A model generated the notes under the pieces. That model was not told where the DNA came from. It saw nothing but the letters and a program-made list of their open reading frames with translations, and made no database searches. Position numbers and translations under genes: made by a program. A stretch of DNA of 64,000 nucleotides from Paraburkholderia sp. FT54. Lineage in GTDB: Bacteria > Pseudomonadota > Gammaproteobacteria > Burkholderiales > Burkholderiaceae. Where the stretch lies: contig NZ_CP134195.1 of assembly GCF_031585635.1 (NCBI RefSeq), forward strand, positions 3,038,001 to 3,102,000, in the 5' to 3' direction. Positions 18,107 through 26,678 of this stretch are shown in pieces (positions within the stretch are counted from its first letter, which is position 1; every line of letters starts with the position of its first letter).

Positions 18107-18702
18107 GCTCTTCGAGCGCGGTGTGACCGTCACGTACGAGACGATCCGATGCTGGTGCGCCAAGTTTGGTGAAGGGTTTGCTCACCGGGTAAAAGCGGCG
18201 CGACGCAAGCCGGGTAGCACGTGGCACCTTGACGAGATGTTCGTCACGCTGCGTGGCGAACCGTACTTGCTGTGGCGTGGGGTCGACGAGCACGGCGCCG
18301 AACTCGACATCCTGCTACAAAAGCGGCGCGACAAAGCCACGGCCAGACGCTTCTTCAAGCGTGTGATGCGTTCATGCCCGACGCCTCGCAAGATCGTCAT
18401 CGATCAGCTGCGCAGCTATTCAGCGGCAAAGGCGGAAATTCCGGAACTTGCGAGCGTGAAGCATGCGTTCGTCAAGGCGGCAGCCCGGGTGAACAACCGG
18501 GCTGAGAACAGCCACCAACCAACGCGTGAACGTGAGCGTCGCATCCCCCAGAGGGGACTTCCTTCGGGGCGTGATCCGGCAACATTTCGCGCTCAAGCGA
18601 CATCTGCTGCGCGCTTCACTGTATCGCAAACAGCTTGCAGCAAGGTTCGCTGACTGGCGCGAATTCACTCAACTCGCCCAGAATCCGTCGACTGAATTCT
18701 AA
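18107..18702 (+). pseudogene. IS6 family transposase, 5'-truncated with internal deletion
   Basis: Reading from [16 protein letters not shown], the frame passes HLDEMFVTLRGEPYLLWRGV, DQLRSYSAAKAEIPEL and NNRAENSHQPTRERERR: the helix-turn-helix end, all three DDE regions and the C-terminal block of IS6 transposases. The first 50 or so residues are missing, replaced by the leuC fragment, and near 18545 a deletion shifts the frame (the tail IRQHFALKRHLLRASLYRKQ resumes in another frame to TAA at 18702). Inactive. Confidence 0.9.
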
Positions 18703-18860
18703 ACGATCACCACCTGCCGCCTTTCCGTCTCAAGCTCGGCAAGTTGACAACACCCGACAGACTGTTCAGCGAACACGCGCCGATCCGCGCCAGTCGCCTC
18801 AGCGCGTTGCCACTCCAGGTATGCGGTTTCCGGGTCCGACGACCAGAGTTCGAGGTCCAT
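18699..18860 (-). CDS. short hypothetical protein, possible remnant
   Basis: From an ATG at 18860 a 53-residue frame reads MDLELWSSDPETAYLEWQRA and ends ELETERRQVVIV, with its stop overlapping the stop of the opposing IS6 remnant. The acidic, helical composition is protein-like and not a shadow of a recognised gene, but its small size, lack of a clear ribosome-binding site and position beside IS debris suggest a fragment. Confidence 0.3.
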   Translation of the reverse strand: MDLELWSSDPETAYLEWQRAEATGADRRVFAEQSVGCCQLAELETERRQVVIV

Positions 18861-18999
18861 GAAAATAGATGTACTGAAATGTGCAACCACCCTACCACAG
18901 GCGAAGCTCACGCTTCGCCAACCGGTAATCCAGGAAGAGGGAGTTGCCGCATCAGCGCCAGCAGAGCTGACTAGCTTAACGTCCTGGTTGGCAATGGAA

Positions 19000-19833
19000 C
19001 TACGCCGCGCGCCAGGACGAGCGGATCGAATGAACAAGAGCAGGCGCCCTGCGAAGCGCCCATTCGATATGGGCCCGCGCCTCCCTCAAGGCCGGCAGGC
19101 GCGTGGCAATCAAATCCTCGATCGTGGTGCGGTCTGTCTCGGAGGAGCAGTTGATCGCAGCGATCACGTTTCTTTGGGGATCGCAGACTGGCAACGCGAT
19201 CGATACGACGCCCATTTCGATCTCATCCTGCTGGGTGGCAAAGCCGTCGGTCAGGGCCTTTGCGAATTCGCGGGCGAGGTCGTCGCGCTGGACCACGGTT
19301 TTAGCCGTGTATTGCGGAAAAGGCGCGCGCGCCAGGAGACGTTGCTGTTCTTCGATCGGCTGGTTGGCCAGCAGGACCCGCCCGAGCGACGTGCAGAAGG
19401 CGGGCAGCCGATATCCAACAGACGCGCGTCGCGTGATGCTGCGCTTGCTGGGTACATGGGCGAGGTAGACGACGTCGTCGCCATCGAGGACCGCGAAGGA
19501 CACGGAATCACGATACTCGTCGGCGACTTCTTGCAGGTAGGGGTTGACCAGGTCCTTGAAATTCATCGAGCGCAGATACGCCACCCCGAGCGACAACACT
19601 TTCGGCGACAGCAGGAAACGCTTGCCCTGCATACCGACGTACCCGAGCGAGTGCAGGGTGAGCAGCGCACGCCGGGCAGTGGCAACGTTCATCTGCGCTG
19701 CCTGGGCGACCTCGCTCAATGTCATTTCCGGCTGATTTTCGCTAAAGGCCTGGATCACCGAGAGGCCGCGCGCAAGCGCGGCCACGAAGTCCCGATGAGT
19801 CTCATCAATACGGTCAGAAGGTGTTTGAGTCAT
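19000..19833 (-). CDS. IclR family transcriptional regulator (PcaR/PobR-like)
   Basis: A 277-residue IclR protein. The N-terminal winged helix reads LARGLSVIQAFSENQPEMTL, SEVAQAAQMNVATARRALLT and LHSLGYVGMQGKRFLLSPKV; the C-terminal ligand domain includes CTSLGRVLLANQP, GFATQQDEIEMGVVSIALPV and VIAAINCSS. The opening resembles PcaR and PobR, activators of aromatic-acid pathways. ATG 19833 is chosen over upstream 19902 because it matches the family. TTTTCGCAGGACGAAAAA at about 19875-19892 upstream suggests autoregulation, and the same half-sites precede the neighbouring operon. Confidence 0.9.
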   Translation of the reverse strand: MTQTPSDRIDETHRDFVAALARGLSVIQAFSENQPEMTLSEVAQAAQMNVATARRALLTLHSLGYVGMQGKRFLLSPKVLSLGVAYLRSMNFKDLVNPYLQEVADEYRDSVSFAVLDGDDVVYLAHVPSKRSITRRASVGYRLPAFCTSLGRVLLANQPIEEQQRLLARAPFPQYTAKTVVQRDDLAREFAKALTDGFATQQDEIEMGVVSIALPVCDPQRNVIAAINCSSETDRTTIEDLIATRLPALREARAHIEWALRRAPALVHSIRSSWRAA

Positions 19834-19871
19834 GAAAGAAGGTAGACGGTCATCAACAGGGCTAACTACTC

Positions 19872-19909
19872 TAATTTTCGCAGGACGAAAAACATTTCGC
19901 AAGAAAATC
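19872..19909. promoter_or_regulatory. operator-like site upstream of the IclR gene
   Basis: AATTTTCGCAGGACGAAAAA followed closely by TTTCGCAAGAAAAT gives two imperfect TTTCGC/CGAAA palindromes between the IclR start (19833) and the porin stop (19924). They match the sites at 17819-17904 and 24112-24202, consistent with autoregulation by the IclR protein. This is inference from the shared sequence. Confidence 0.5.
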
Positions 19910-19923
19910 CTGGCAGCGATGCG

Positions 19924-20545
19924 TCAGAACCGATGCCGGATGCCCAGGCTGACGATGGTCTGGTTGGCGCCGCTCGAAGGCGTTGCGGTGAACAGCGTGG
20001 CTCTGACGTTCTCGTCATGCACATGCTCGTAGTTGAGCAAGGCATAGAGGTCGGTTTGCTTCGAGAGGAAATAGTTGGCGGAGAGCATGTATTGACCCCA
20101 GCGGTCTTCATTCAGCTTCGAGTACGCGTAGCCGCCGAGCACCGATACCGCGGGCGTCAGCCAATAGGTTACACCGCCCTCCCACGTACTTAGCACGGCG
20201 GTCGAACCGCCGCTCTTCATGTCGGTGAGCGCACACACGCCATGCAACAGCGCGGGCCCGAACCGATAGCTGCCTCCCGCCGCGACGGTCGACATCCGGT
20301 CGAGGGCAATCGTCCCGCTTTGCGGCGTGCCGAACAGGTCGGGTACGCCGATCGTCGTGGCCGGGGTGATGGTCGTATTGTTCACGCTGGTGTACGCGGC
20401 GGCGAGATTCAGGTTGCCGCGGCTGTATGAGACGCCATAACTTTGCGCACTGCCGGCTGCCAGATGGCCGGGCTGGCCGCCCTGCGCGTACCGCGCCGAA
20501 CTTCAGGCCACCGAACGTGGGACTCTGGCATGCAATGACATTGAA
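19924..20545 (-). pseudogene. OmpC-type porin, C-terminal half with frameshift
   Basis: The minus strand encodes SPTFGGLKFGA near 20520, then after a frameshift AQGGQPGHLAAGSAQSYGVS, and on to a complete barrel end (LSANYFLSKQTDLYALLNYE, SLGIRHRF and stop at 19924-19926). The terminal aromatic Phe is the outer-membrane sorting signal of Burkholderia porins. The signal peptide and first half are missing. It belongs with the adjacent MFS and CoA-transferase genes, where a porin would admit the substrate. Confidence 0.85.
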
Positions 20546-20659
20546 GGAAAAAAATTCTTGTTTATTGAAAGGAATGCTAAATAATTGACGACGGTTTGCA
20601 GTGCGCTTCCGTCAACTGCACTACCGGCGTGTGGCCGGCGCTTTAGCCGATAACCTGGC

Positions 20660-22006
20660 TTAATCCGGCCGTCCGGTGAACACCATCGTGCGGGGAATCA
20701 GAAGAATCAGGCAGCAGCACACCAGCAGACATCCGCCCAGCACATAGGTACCGCTGTTGACGTCGCCGGTAAGGTTCTTCGCCATGTTGGTGATCATGGC
20801 GCCCGTGATACCGGACAAGCTGCCGATAGAGTTAATCATCGCGAGTCCGGCCGCTGCCGCTGCGCCTGAAAGAAGGCGCCCGGCGAAGGTCCAGAAGATC
20901 GGCATGATGCTGATGATCCCGGAGGCGGCGATCGAAATAAGCAGGATCGACACTGAGATCTGATGCGTGAACGTCGCGCTGAGAATCAACGCGATGCCGG
21001 CCAGCAGCGCCGGAATTGCGGCATGCAGTCGCCGTTCCCCCGTGCGGTTCGAATGCGCGGCGTTCGCGACCATCACGATACTGGCGGCGACATACGGCAC
21101 AGCAGCAAGCAAGCCGATATGAAAAGCGTCCTTGAGTCCTGCGGCGCTGATGATGGATGGCAACCAGAACGACAAGCCATAGAAGCCCGTGTTCATGGTG
21201 AGCAGGATGCCGCACAGAATCCATACGCCACGGCTCTTCAAGGCGGCGCGAAAGTCGTGGGTCTTCGTCACGTTCTCCGACGAGAGGTTGCGCTTCAATA
21301 GCGACTTCTCTTCGGGCGTGAGCCAGCGCGCGTCGTCGATTGTTTCCGTCAGCTTGAGCAGCACTATCAGCCCGAGAATGATGGCGGGCAAACCTTCCAC
21401 GATCAGCATCCACTGCCAGCCTCGAAAGCCGAACGTATCGTGCATGTTCTGCAGCACCCAGCCCGATACCGGTCCGCCGATGCACAGGCTCAGCGGCAAC
21501 GCCACCATGAAGCCGGCCATGACGCGGTTCTGCCGATGCGAGGGGAACCAGCTGTTCAGATAGAGAATCACGCCGGGAAAGAAGCCCGCTTCGCACACGC
21601 CCAGCAGAAAACGCAGCATGTAGAACATGGTTGCCGAGCCGGTGTGGAAGAACCGCCCCAGCGGCCCGATATACATCAGCAGGATGGAGACGAGACCCCA
21701 CGTCACCATGATCCGGGCAATCCAGCGGCGCGCGCCGAAGCGGTGCAGCACGATGTTGCTCGGCATTTCAAACAGGACGTAACCCCAGAACAGCATGCTC
21801 GCGCCTAACGCGTAGACATTGTCGCCAAGATTCAGGTCTCCCAGCATCTGCAGCTTCGCGAAACCGATGTTGACCCGGTCGAGGTACGACACCATGTAGC
21901 AAAGAAAAAACAGCGGCACGCAGCGCCAGAACACCTTGTCGTAAGTTGCTTTCTCCTGGTCCTGCGAAACCTCGCTCATGCCTGCTTTTTCCATGCTCAA
22001 AGCCAT
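20660..22006 (-). CDS. MFS transporter, anion:cation symporter family
   Basis: A 448-residue twelve-helix permease of the ACS (tartrate/phthalate/hexuronate) family. The diagnostic loop DRVNIGFAKLQM follows helix 1, and VLFEMPSNIVLHRFGARRWI marks helix 2 and the loop after it. Substrates of the family are organic acids taken up with protons. The ATG at 22006 follows an AGGAG box. The gene starts 78 bases after the CoA-transferase stop and is third in the operon starting at 24045. Cytoplasmic membrane. Confidence 0.9.
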   Translation of the reverse strand: MALSMEKAGMSEVSQDQEKATYDKVFWRCVPLFFLCYMVSYLDRVNIGFAKLQMLGDLNLGDNVYALGASMLFWGYVLFEMPSNIVLHRFGARRWIARIMVTWGLVSILLMYIGPLGRFFHTGSATMFYMLRFLLGVCEAGFFPGVILYLNSWFPSHRQNRVMAGFMVALPLSLCIGGPVSGWVLQNMHDTFGFRGWQWMLIVEGLPAIILGLIVLLKLTETIDDARWLTPEEKSLLKRNLSSENVTKTHDFRAALKSRGVWILCGILLTMNTGFYGLSFWLPSIISAAGLKDAFHIGLLAAVPYVAASIVMVANAAHSNRTGERRLHAAIPALLAGIALILSATFTHQISVSILLISIAASGIISIMPIFWTFAGRLLSGAAAAAGLAMINSIGSLSGITGAMITNMAKNLTGDVNSGTYVLGGCLLVCCCLILLIPRTMVFTGRPD

Positions 22007-22083
22007 GATTGTCTCCTGATTGTATGTTTGCCGCGCCACCCAGCGATGCGTCTGCGCGCCTGGCCGGCGAGCGCGGCAACGTC

Positions 22084-23217
22084 TCACGCGCGCAGAGGCC
22101 CGAGGATTTCTTCGTTATGTTCACCGAGCACCGGCGGTGGCACGATCTCAAGCGAGCGCTCGCCGTTGTAGCTCACCGGGCTGCGCACAGTCTTGTACTC
22201 ACCCATCGTGGCGTGCTGCGCGGACACCAGCAGTTCCAGATGCTTCGCCTGCGGGTCTTCCAGCGCCTCGCTGGCGTCGTACATCGGTGCATGCGGCACA
22301 TCCTGCTCGAGCAGCAGGCGACACCACTCGTCGCGATCACGCTCGACGAACACCCCCGAGAGGACCTCGATCATGGCTTCCTGATTGTCGATGCGGCCCT
22401 CGCGCGTCGAAAAGCGCGGGTCTTCGAGCAGGCCAGGGCGGTTGATCACCGCGGCGAGCCCCTGCCAGAATTTTTCCGGCGACGACATGTGCAGCGCGAG
22501 CCACTTGCCATCCCGGCATTTCATCACGTACGACTGCGAGACCATCGGCCGGCTGTAGGGTCCCATCACCTCGTCGGCCGAATAGTAGTGGGTGAACGCA
22601 TCCATGTTGAAGTGGGTCATGGCCTCGAGCATCGACACTTCCACGCTCAGGCCCGTTCCGGTGCGTGCGCGCTCCTGCAGCGCCCCGAGAATGCCGTAGG
22701 CGGCGTAGAAGCCCGTGATCGAATCAGCGATCGCCGGTCCAACCACACGTGGGTTCTCAGGATTGACCAGCAATCCGAGGAATCCACTGGCAGCCTGCGC
22801 GACCGTATCGTACGCCGGCCGACCCATGGAAGGGCCCGACTGGCCGAAGCCGCTGATCGAACAGTAGATCAGGCGAGGATTGATCGCACGAAGACGCGCT
22901 TCGTCCACATTCAGGCGCCCAGCCGCGCCAGGTCGAAAGTTCTGGATGTATACATCCGCCGTACGGATGAGCTCGTCGAAAGCGGCGAGATCGCCGGCCT
23001 CTTTCGTGTTGAGTGTGACGCTGCGCTTGTTGCGGTTGTACGTCTGGAAGTGCGGGCTGTACAGGCCGCCGCGAAAAGCCCGGAAGGGGTCGCCCGCGCC
23101 GGGCTGCTCGACCTTGATGACGTCGGCGCCGAGGTCGCCGAGCAGCATTCCCGTGGCCGGTCCGGTAATGAAGGTGCCTTGCTCAATAACGCGAATGTTC
23201 TGCAATACCTTGATCAC
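22084..23217 (-). CDS. CaiB/BaiF family CoA-transferase (class III)
   Basis: A 377-residue class III CoA-transferase. RVIEQGTFITGPATGMLLGD and LGADVIKVEQPGAGDPFR are the N-terminal CoA-binding motifs; the catalytic aspartate is expected at D165 in PAIADSITGFYAAYGIL. The enzyme moves CoA from a donor thioester to a carboxylate. The start is a GTG at 23217 with GGAG eight bases before it. Between a citrate-synthase-like lyase and an organic-acid permease, it most likely activates the imported acid for cleavage. Confidence 0.9.
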   Translation of the reverse strand: MIKVLQNIRVIEQGTFITGPATGMLLGDLGADVIKVEQPGAGDPFRAFRGGLYSPHFQTYNRNKRSVTLNTKEAGDLAAFDELIRTADVYIQNFRPGAAGRLNVDEARLRAINPRLIYCSISGFGQSGPSMGRPAYDTVAQAASGFLGLLVNPENPRVVGPAIADSITGFYAAYGILGALQERARTGTGLSVEVSMLEAMTHFNMDAFTHYYSADEVMGPYSRPMVSQSYVMKCRDGKWLALHMSSPEKFWQGLAAVINRPGLLEDPRFSTREGRIDNQEAMIEVLSGVFVERDRDEWCRLLLEQDVPHAPMYDASEALEDPQAKHLELLVSAQHATMGEYKTVRSPVSYNGERSLEIVPPPVLGEHNEEILGPLRA

Positions 23218-23268
23218 TTCGATTGCTCCATATGCGGCAGTGCCGCGTTGTGTTCCGGGAATGCCTGT

Positions 23269-24045
23269 TCACGCGACGTACTTGATCGCGCTTTCACCGG
23301 CATGGGCCAGTGCGAAGCCAATCGGCTCCACGCTCTCTTCCAGCAGGTGGGCGACGAGGCTCACGCTGCGCGCGACGAGCGGCACGCCTTTCAAGGCCTT
23401 GAGAGGAAAGCCGGCGTCCAGCAGCACAGCGGGAATCGCGCCGGAGACGTTGATCGGCAATGCCCGGCCATAAATCTTCGGCACCGCGGCAGCGATGGCG
23501 CGCAGGACCCGCACGTTGTCTCCTGCCGTGCCGTGTTCGTCGGCCAAGGCCAGCAAGCGCGTCGCACGCGGATCTTCCTGCTGGTGTAGCGGATGCCCGA
23601 AGCCGGGCAGCGGCGCGCGCCGCGCCCGCAGCGCTGAGACCTCACGCTCGACCACCTGTTCGAGCGTGCCCTCTTGCGGCGTTTTCGCGAGCAAACCGGC
23701 GAACAGCTTGCCGGCCTCCTCGGAACTGCCGAGCACGACCGATCCGCATCCCAGCAGGCCGGCGGCCACTGCGCCTTGCAAAGCCTCGGGCGCTGCCGCG
23801 AAGGTCATGCGGGCGGCTTGTATGGAGGGGACCAGCCCGTGTTCCGAGATCGACACGAGCGATGCGTCGAGGAGCAGGCGCTGGGTGTCCGTGGGCGGCT
23901 GGCCGGTCAGGAGCAGACAAAAGAAGTCGGTCAGGCTCACGTGGCCTATCAACTCCTTGCAGAGATCCCGGTTGCGGACGGTGATGCTGTCAGGCGTTGC
24001 GGTCGAAATCGACGTGCGTAGCTGACTGGGTTTTCCAATTTGCAT
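23269..24045 (-). CDS. citryl-CoA lyase-like protein of the citrate synthase family
   Basis: A 258-residue short member of the citrate synthase superfamily. PGFGHPLHQQEDPRATRLLA carries the catalytic His (GFGH) and the DPRA block; RNRDLCKELIGHVSLTDFFC matches the family N-terminus. This short form acts as citryl-CoA lyase in known cases, splitting citryl-CoA (or a methyl analogue such as citramalyl-CoA, inferred) to acetyl-CoA plus an oxo-acid. First gene of the operon, 51 bases ahead of the CoA-transferase, whose product would be its substrate. Confidence 0.8.
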   Translation of the reverse strand: MQIGKPSQLRTSISTATPDSITVRNRDLCKELIGHVSLTDFFCLLLTGQPPTDTQRLLLDASLVSISEHGLVPSIQAARMTFAAAPEALQGAVAAGLLGCGSVVLGSSEEAGKLFAGLLAKTPQEGTLEQVVEREVSALRARRAPLPGFGHPLHQQEDPRATRLLALADEHGTAGDNVRVLRAIAAAVPKIYGRALPINVSGAIPAVLLDAGFPLKALKGVPLVARSVSLVAHLLEESVEPIGFALAHAGESAIKYVA

Positions 24046-24111
24046 GGCGACCTTTGAAGATGCGATGGAGAGCGATGTTTCAAGTCGAGCAATATTCGCT
24101 CAACGCCGTTT

Positions 24112-24202
24112 GTTGCGCTAGGCGAAAATGTAGCAGCGGTGCAAGTCGGTGATCTATAGGTGATTTCACCTAGCGCATATATTTTCGCACAGCGAAAATA
24201 AT
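24112..24202. promoter_or_regulatory. operator cluster upstream of the lyase/CoA-transferase/MFS operon
   Basis: Three sites lie 67-157 bases before the first gene: TTGCGCTAGGCGAAAATG (24112-24129), GATTTCACCTAGCGCATA (24162-24179) and TTTTCGCACAGCGAAAATAA (24182-24201), the last being a near-perfect TTTTCGC-ACA-GCGAAAA palindrome. Position and palindromic form fit control by the IclR protein at 19000-19833. The set is repeated at 17819-17904. Confidence 0.6.
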
Positions 24203-24361
24203 GGTGGCCATGCAGAGTCCATACTTCCAGTGGCGCCCGGAGGATAGGGGTACCCAAACCGATCGAATCGGTTGAGTAGCGCCGAACGCATCAGACTCAT
24301 GAGCGCGGCCGCACATTCACCGGCCACGCAGCAAACCTGCGAACAGCCAGTTCAAGCGTCC

Positions 24362-24555
24362 GTTGTGTTTGTAGGATGCCTGCCCTCGACCGTGCGCATG
24401 GGCGCGCGCCACAGAAGCAGGCGGGCAGGCGTCGTACAAACCCCGATGGAGGAAACCGCGGAGTGTTCCGGTGCGGCCGGAACCTGTACGCTATGGGGGG
24501 TGAAGAGGTCGCGTGCGGTGTTGGACTGCCGCAGCGCTGGGGCAAAGCGGGTTGC
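24362..24555 (+). repeat. solitary IS91-type end repeat with hairpin
   Basis: GATGCCTGCCC, a spacer and GGGCAGGCGTCG form a possible stem, followed by GGAGGAAACCGCGGAGTG and a GGCCGGAA block. The whole 190 bases match, in reverse orientation, the right end of the IS91-type element at 6511-6706 with scattered differences. No transposase accompanies it, so it may be a solo end left after element loss or a one-ended transposition scar. Confidence 0.7.
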
Positions 24556-24629
24556 TCTGGACGGGATGCACGTTGGCGAGGCTGTCCGGCCCGCGTTGCT
24601 GACGGGAGGCCGGGCGCACAACCGCGTGC

Positions 24630-24737
24630 GTATTTCGGCGAACGCGACCGCCGATTTCGGGAACGTGACCGACGATTTCTGCAACGTGACCGGGCGGACC
24701 GGAAGGCAGGATTGGCGTTGCGCATGACATCAACCAA
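24630..24737 (+). mobile_element. IS21 left-end fragment
   Basis: Two full 21-base units (24650-24670, 24671-24691) plus a weaker one before them, and a following 45-base stretch (CCGGAAGGCAGGATTGGCGT and on) identical in nearly all positions to 13185-13232. The similarity ends at ATCAACCA near 24737, before the istA start. Only the end survives. Confidence 0.7.
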
Positions 24738-24781
24738 GCGCCTGCGGGAGTCGATGACAGGTCAGTGGCCAAAAGAAATCA

Positions 24782-25183
24782 CCCCGTCGCGGACTGCAGG
24801 GTGATTGGGATTGACGCTCGGAAGGAGGCACCTAACTTGCTCCGATCAAGGCCCCCATCGACATGCCAAGCGCGGGACCTGCTTTCGTCGCCGAGATCGG
24901 CCCCGGTCCGTTTTATTGCGGCGGACGGGCGTCGTCGCGTGCCAGAGCATTCCTTCACGAACTGCTGGAGAGCTACTTCGACTATATGAAGTTGGAAGTT
25001 CTCTGAGCCAAGGGGGACGGTTTGCTGCACCGGGCGGTTCGGCCAGGGGCGCATATCGGCATAGGCCACGCACTCCGCTTCGCTGTCGAACCCCAGATGC
25101 ACCTCAAAGGCGCTGTCGTCGGATGGCGGGTTGTTGAGCCGCTTACCCGGTGTGACATTGAATCGGACCATCGCGCGCAGCAT
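24782..25183 (-). CDS. hypothetical protein
   Basis: A minus-strand frame with convincing high-GC codon use runs from about 25183 and includes RFNVTPGKRLNNPPSDDSAF, EVHLGFDSEAECVAYADMRP and SENFQLHIVEVALQQFVKEC. The frame is open further upstream to 25330, so the start is uncertain, and the last 40 residues are basic and less convincing. No family recognised. It is divergent from the glutathione S-transferase and could be a degraded gene. Confidence 0.4.
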
Positions 25184-25344
25184 ACCCATCGTTTCGATTT
25201 TTGCGTCTGCGTGCCGGCCGATGGTCGTTAAGTCGCCGACAAGCTCCCCTCTATCTATCCTCATCCGTGAATGCTGGAGGCGGCCCAGCAAAGCGAAGCG
25301 GGAGCCCCTATAATCATCGGCCTCACTCATGCAAAGGTCGCCTC

Positions 25345-26028
25345 ATGATCAAGTTTTACTACTGTCCGGCCCCGAACCCGGCCAAGGTCGCTTTGTTTCT
25401 CGAAGAGACCGAATTGCCCTATGAACTCGTGCCTATCGATACCCGCAAGGGTGAGCAGCACGCCCCGGCTTTCACTGCGATCAACCCGAATGCAAAGGCG
25501 CCGGCACTTGTCGACGGCGATGCGACGATCTTCGATAGCAACGCCATCCTGCTGTATTTAGCGGAAAAAACGGGGCGGTTCATGCCGACAACGCCGGCGG
25601 AGCGCGCGCAGATGTACTCGTGGTTGATGTTCGTGGCCACGGGCATTGGACCGTTCTCGGGCCAGGCCGTGCATTTCACGCACTTCGCGCCGGAGCCCAA
25701 GGAGTACGCCGTCAACCGCTACGAGTTCGAAGCGTGGCGCCACTGGAGCATCATCGACGCGCAGTTGGCCCGACACAGGTATATGCTCGGCGACGAATAC
25801 ACCTTGGTGGACATGGCGGTATGGGGATGGGCGCGCGCAGTGCCTTTCATCCTGGGCGCCCAAGCATGGGAAAAGCTGCCGAACGTCAAGCGTCTTCTCG
25901 ACGAGATCAATGCCCGACCGGCAGCGCAGAGCGCTGAAGCGCTCGCAACGCGCCACGCGTTCAAGGCCGAGATGGACGACGATGCACGCAAGGCGCTGTT
26001 TCCGCAGAACGCTCGCCTCGGCATCTGA
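25345..26028 (+). CDS. glutathione S-transferase
   Basis: A 227-residue GST. The N-terminal thioredoxin fold reads FYYCPAPNPAKVALFLEETE and has the cis-Pro segment (NAKAPALVDGDATIFDSNAI) that binds the glutathione backbone; the helical C-terminal half has YMLGDEYTLVDMAVWGWARA. The layout matches the YfcG/YghU-like or nu-class bacterial enzymes, often thiol reductases. The ATG at 25345 has AAAGG ahead. It stands alone, followed by a broken transposase. Cytoplasmic. Confidence 0.9.
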   Translation: MIKFYYCPAPNPAKVALFLEETELPYELVPIDTRKGEQHAPAFTAINPNAKAPALVDGDATIFDSNAILLYLAEKTGRFMPTTPAERAQMYSWLMFVATGIGPFSGQAVHFTHFAPEPKEYAVNRYEFEAWRHWSIIDAQLARHRYMLGDEYTLVDMAVWGWARAVPFILGAQAWEKLPNVKRLLDEINARPAAQSAEALATRHAFKAEMDDDARKALFPQNARLGI

Positions 26029-26039
26029 GCATCATTGCG

Positions 26040-26495
26040 CCGACGGCGCGGCCAGTCCTTCCTCTGCGCGGACGCAGCCATTCCCGGTTGTGTGCCCGCG
26101 CGTGGGGCGGCCAGTGTCGGGCATCGTGCGCGATTTCCCCGCCATGCTGCTCGATATACGTGCGCGTCGCCTCGAAGTAACTGAACGTCGATTCGCTTGC
26201 CGTGAAATGCAGCGCCATCAGCCGGCTGGTCGCATCGTCGACATACACCAGCAGCGTGCAGGCCGGCGCACGGTCCTCGAACCAGCGGTGATCGCTGCCA
26301 TCGATCTGCACCAGTTCGCCGAAACGTGCGCGCCGGGCGCGCGGCTGGTAGACCTTCGGTGGGCGCTGCCGGCGCGGCACCCAGAGACCCGCGTCCATCA
26401 TCAGCCGACGAACCATTTCCTTCGCCAGCCGGATGCCGTGACATTCCCAAAGCTTCTCGCACGTCAGCGTCGGCCCGAAATCCGCTGATCGACCC
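26040..26495 (-). pseudogene. ISNCY-type transposase fragment
   Basis: The minus strand from about 26495 reads LTCEKLWECHGIRLAKEMVR, RLMMDAGLWVPRRQRPPKVY and QIDGSDHRWFEDRAPACTLL, then VYVDDATSRLMALHF and EATRTYIEQHGG. This is the middle of the integrase-like DDE transposase of the ISNCY (IS1202-like) group, with two of the three acidic residues. After EQHGG the sequence departs from the family. No start or C-terminus; it abuts the GST gene. Confidence 0.75.
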
Positions 26496-26678
26496 TTAAG
26501 AGCCGTCCGGGCATCTAGGCCGAATGACTCAAACGCACCTTGGAGCGGTCACAGATCGCGCGCGACAATCTCGCACTTTGTGGCAGATCCTGCAGCGAAA
26601 AAGGGCTGCACGATCCGGTGGTTCGCCGATCCTTCCATCGCCTGACTGCCATGAGTCTTGCAGCCTGATGGCGGGCGT

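Larger units (their letters stand above)
24203..24781. other. non-coding region with IS91- and IS21-end copies
   Basis: No gene. 24362-24555 is a solitary copy of the hairpin-bearing IS91-type end (reverse complement of 6706-6511). 24630-24737 is a partial IS21 left end with 21-bp units at 24650-24670 and 24671-24691, and it breaks off where the full copy at 13240 continues into istA. Confidence 0.65.

Noticed and set aside
19924..20545. Functional porin gene
   Set aside because: The N-terminal half and signal peptide are absent and a frameshift is needed near 20505.
22009..23589. 526-residue plus-strand frame
   Set aside because: It is antisense to the CoA-transferase and lyase genes.
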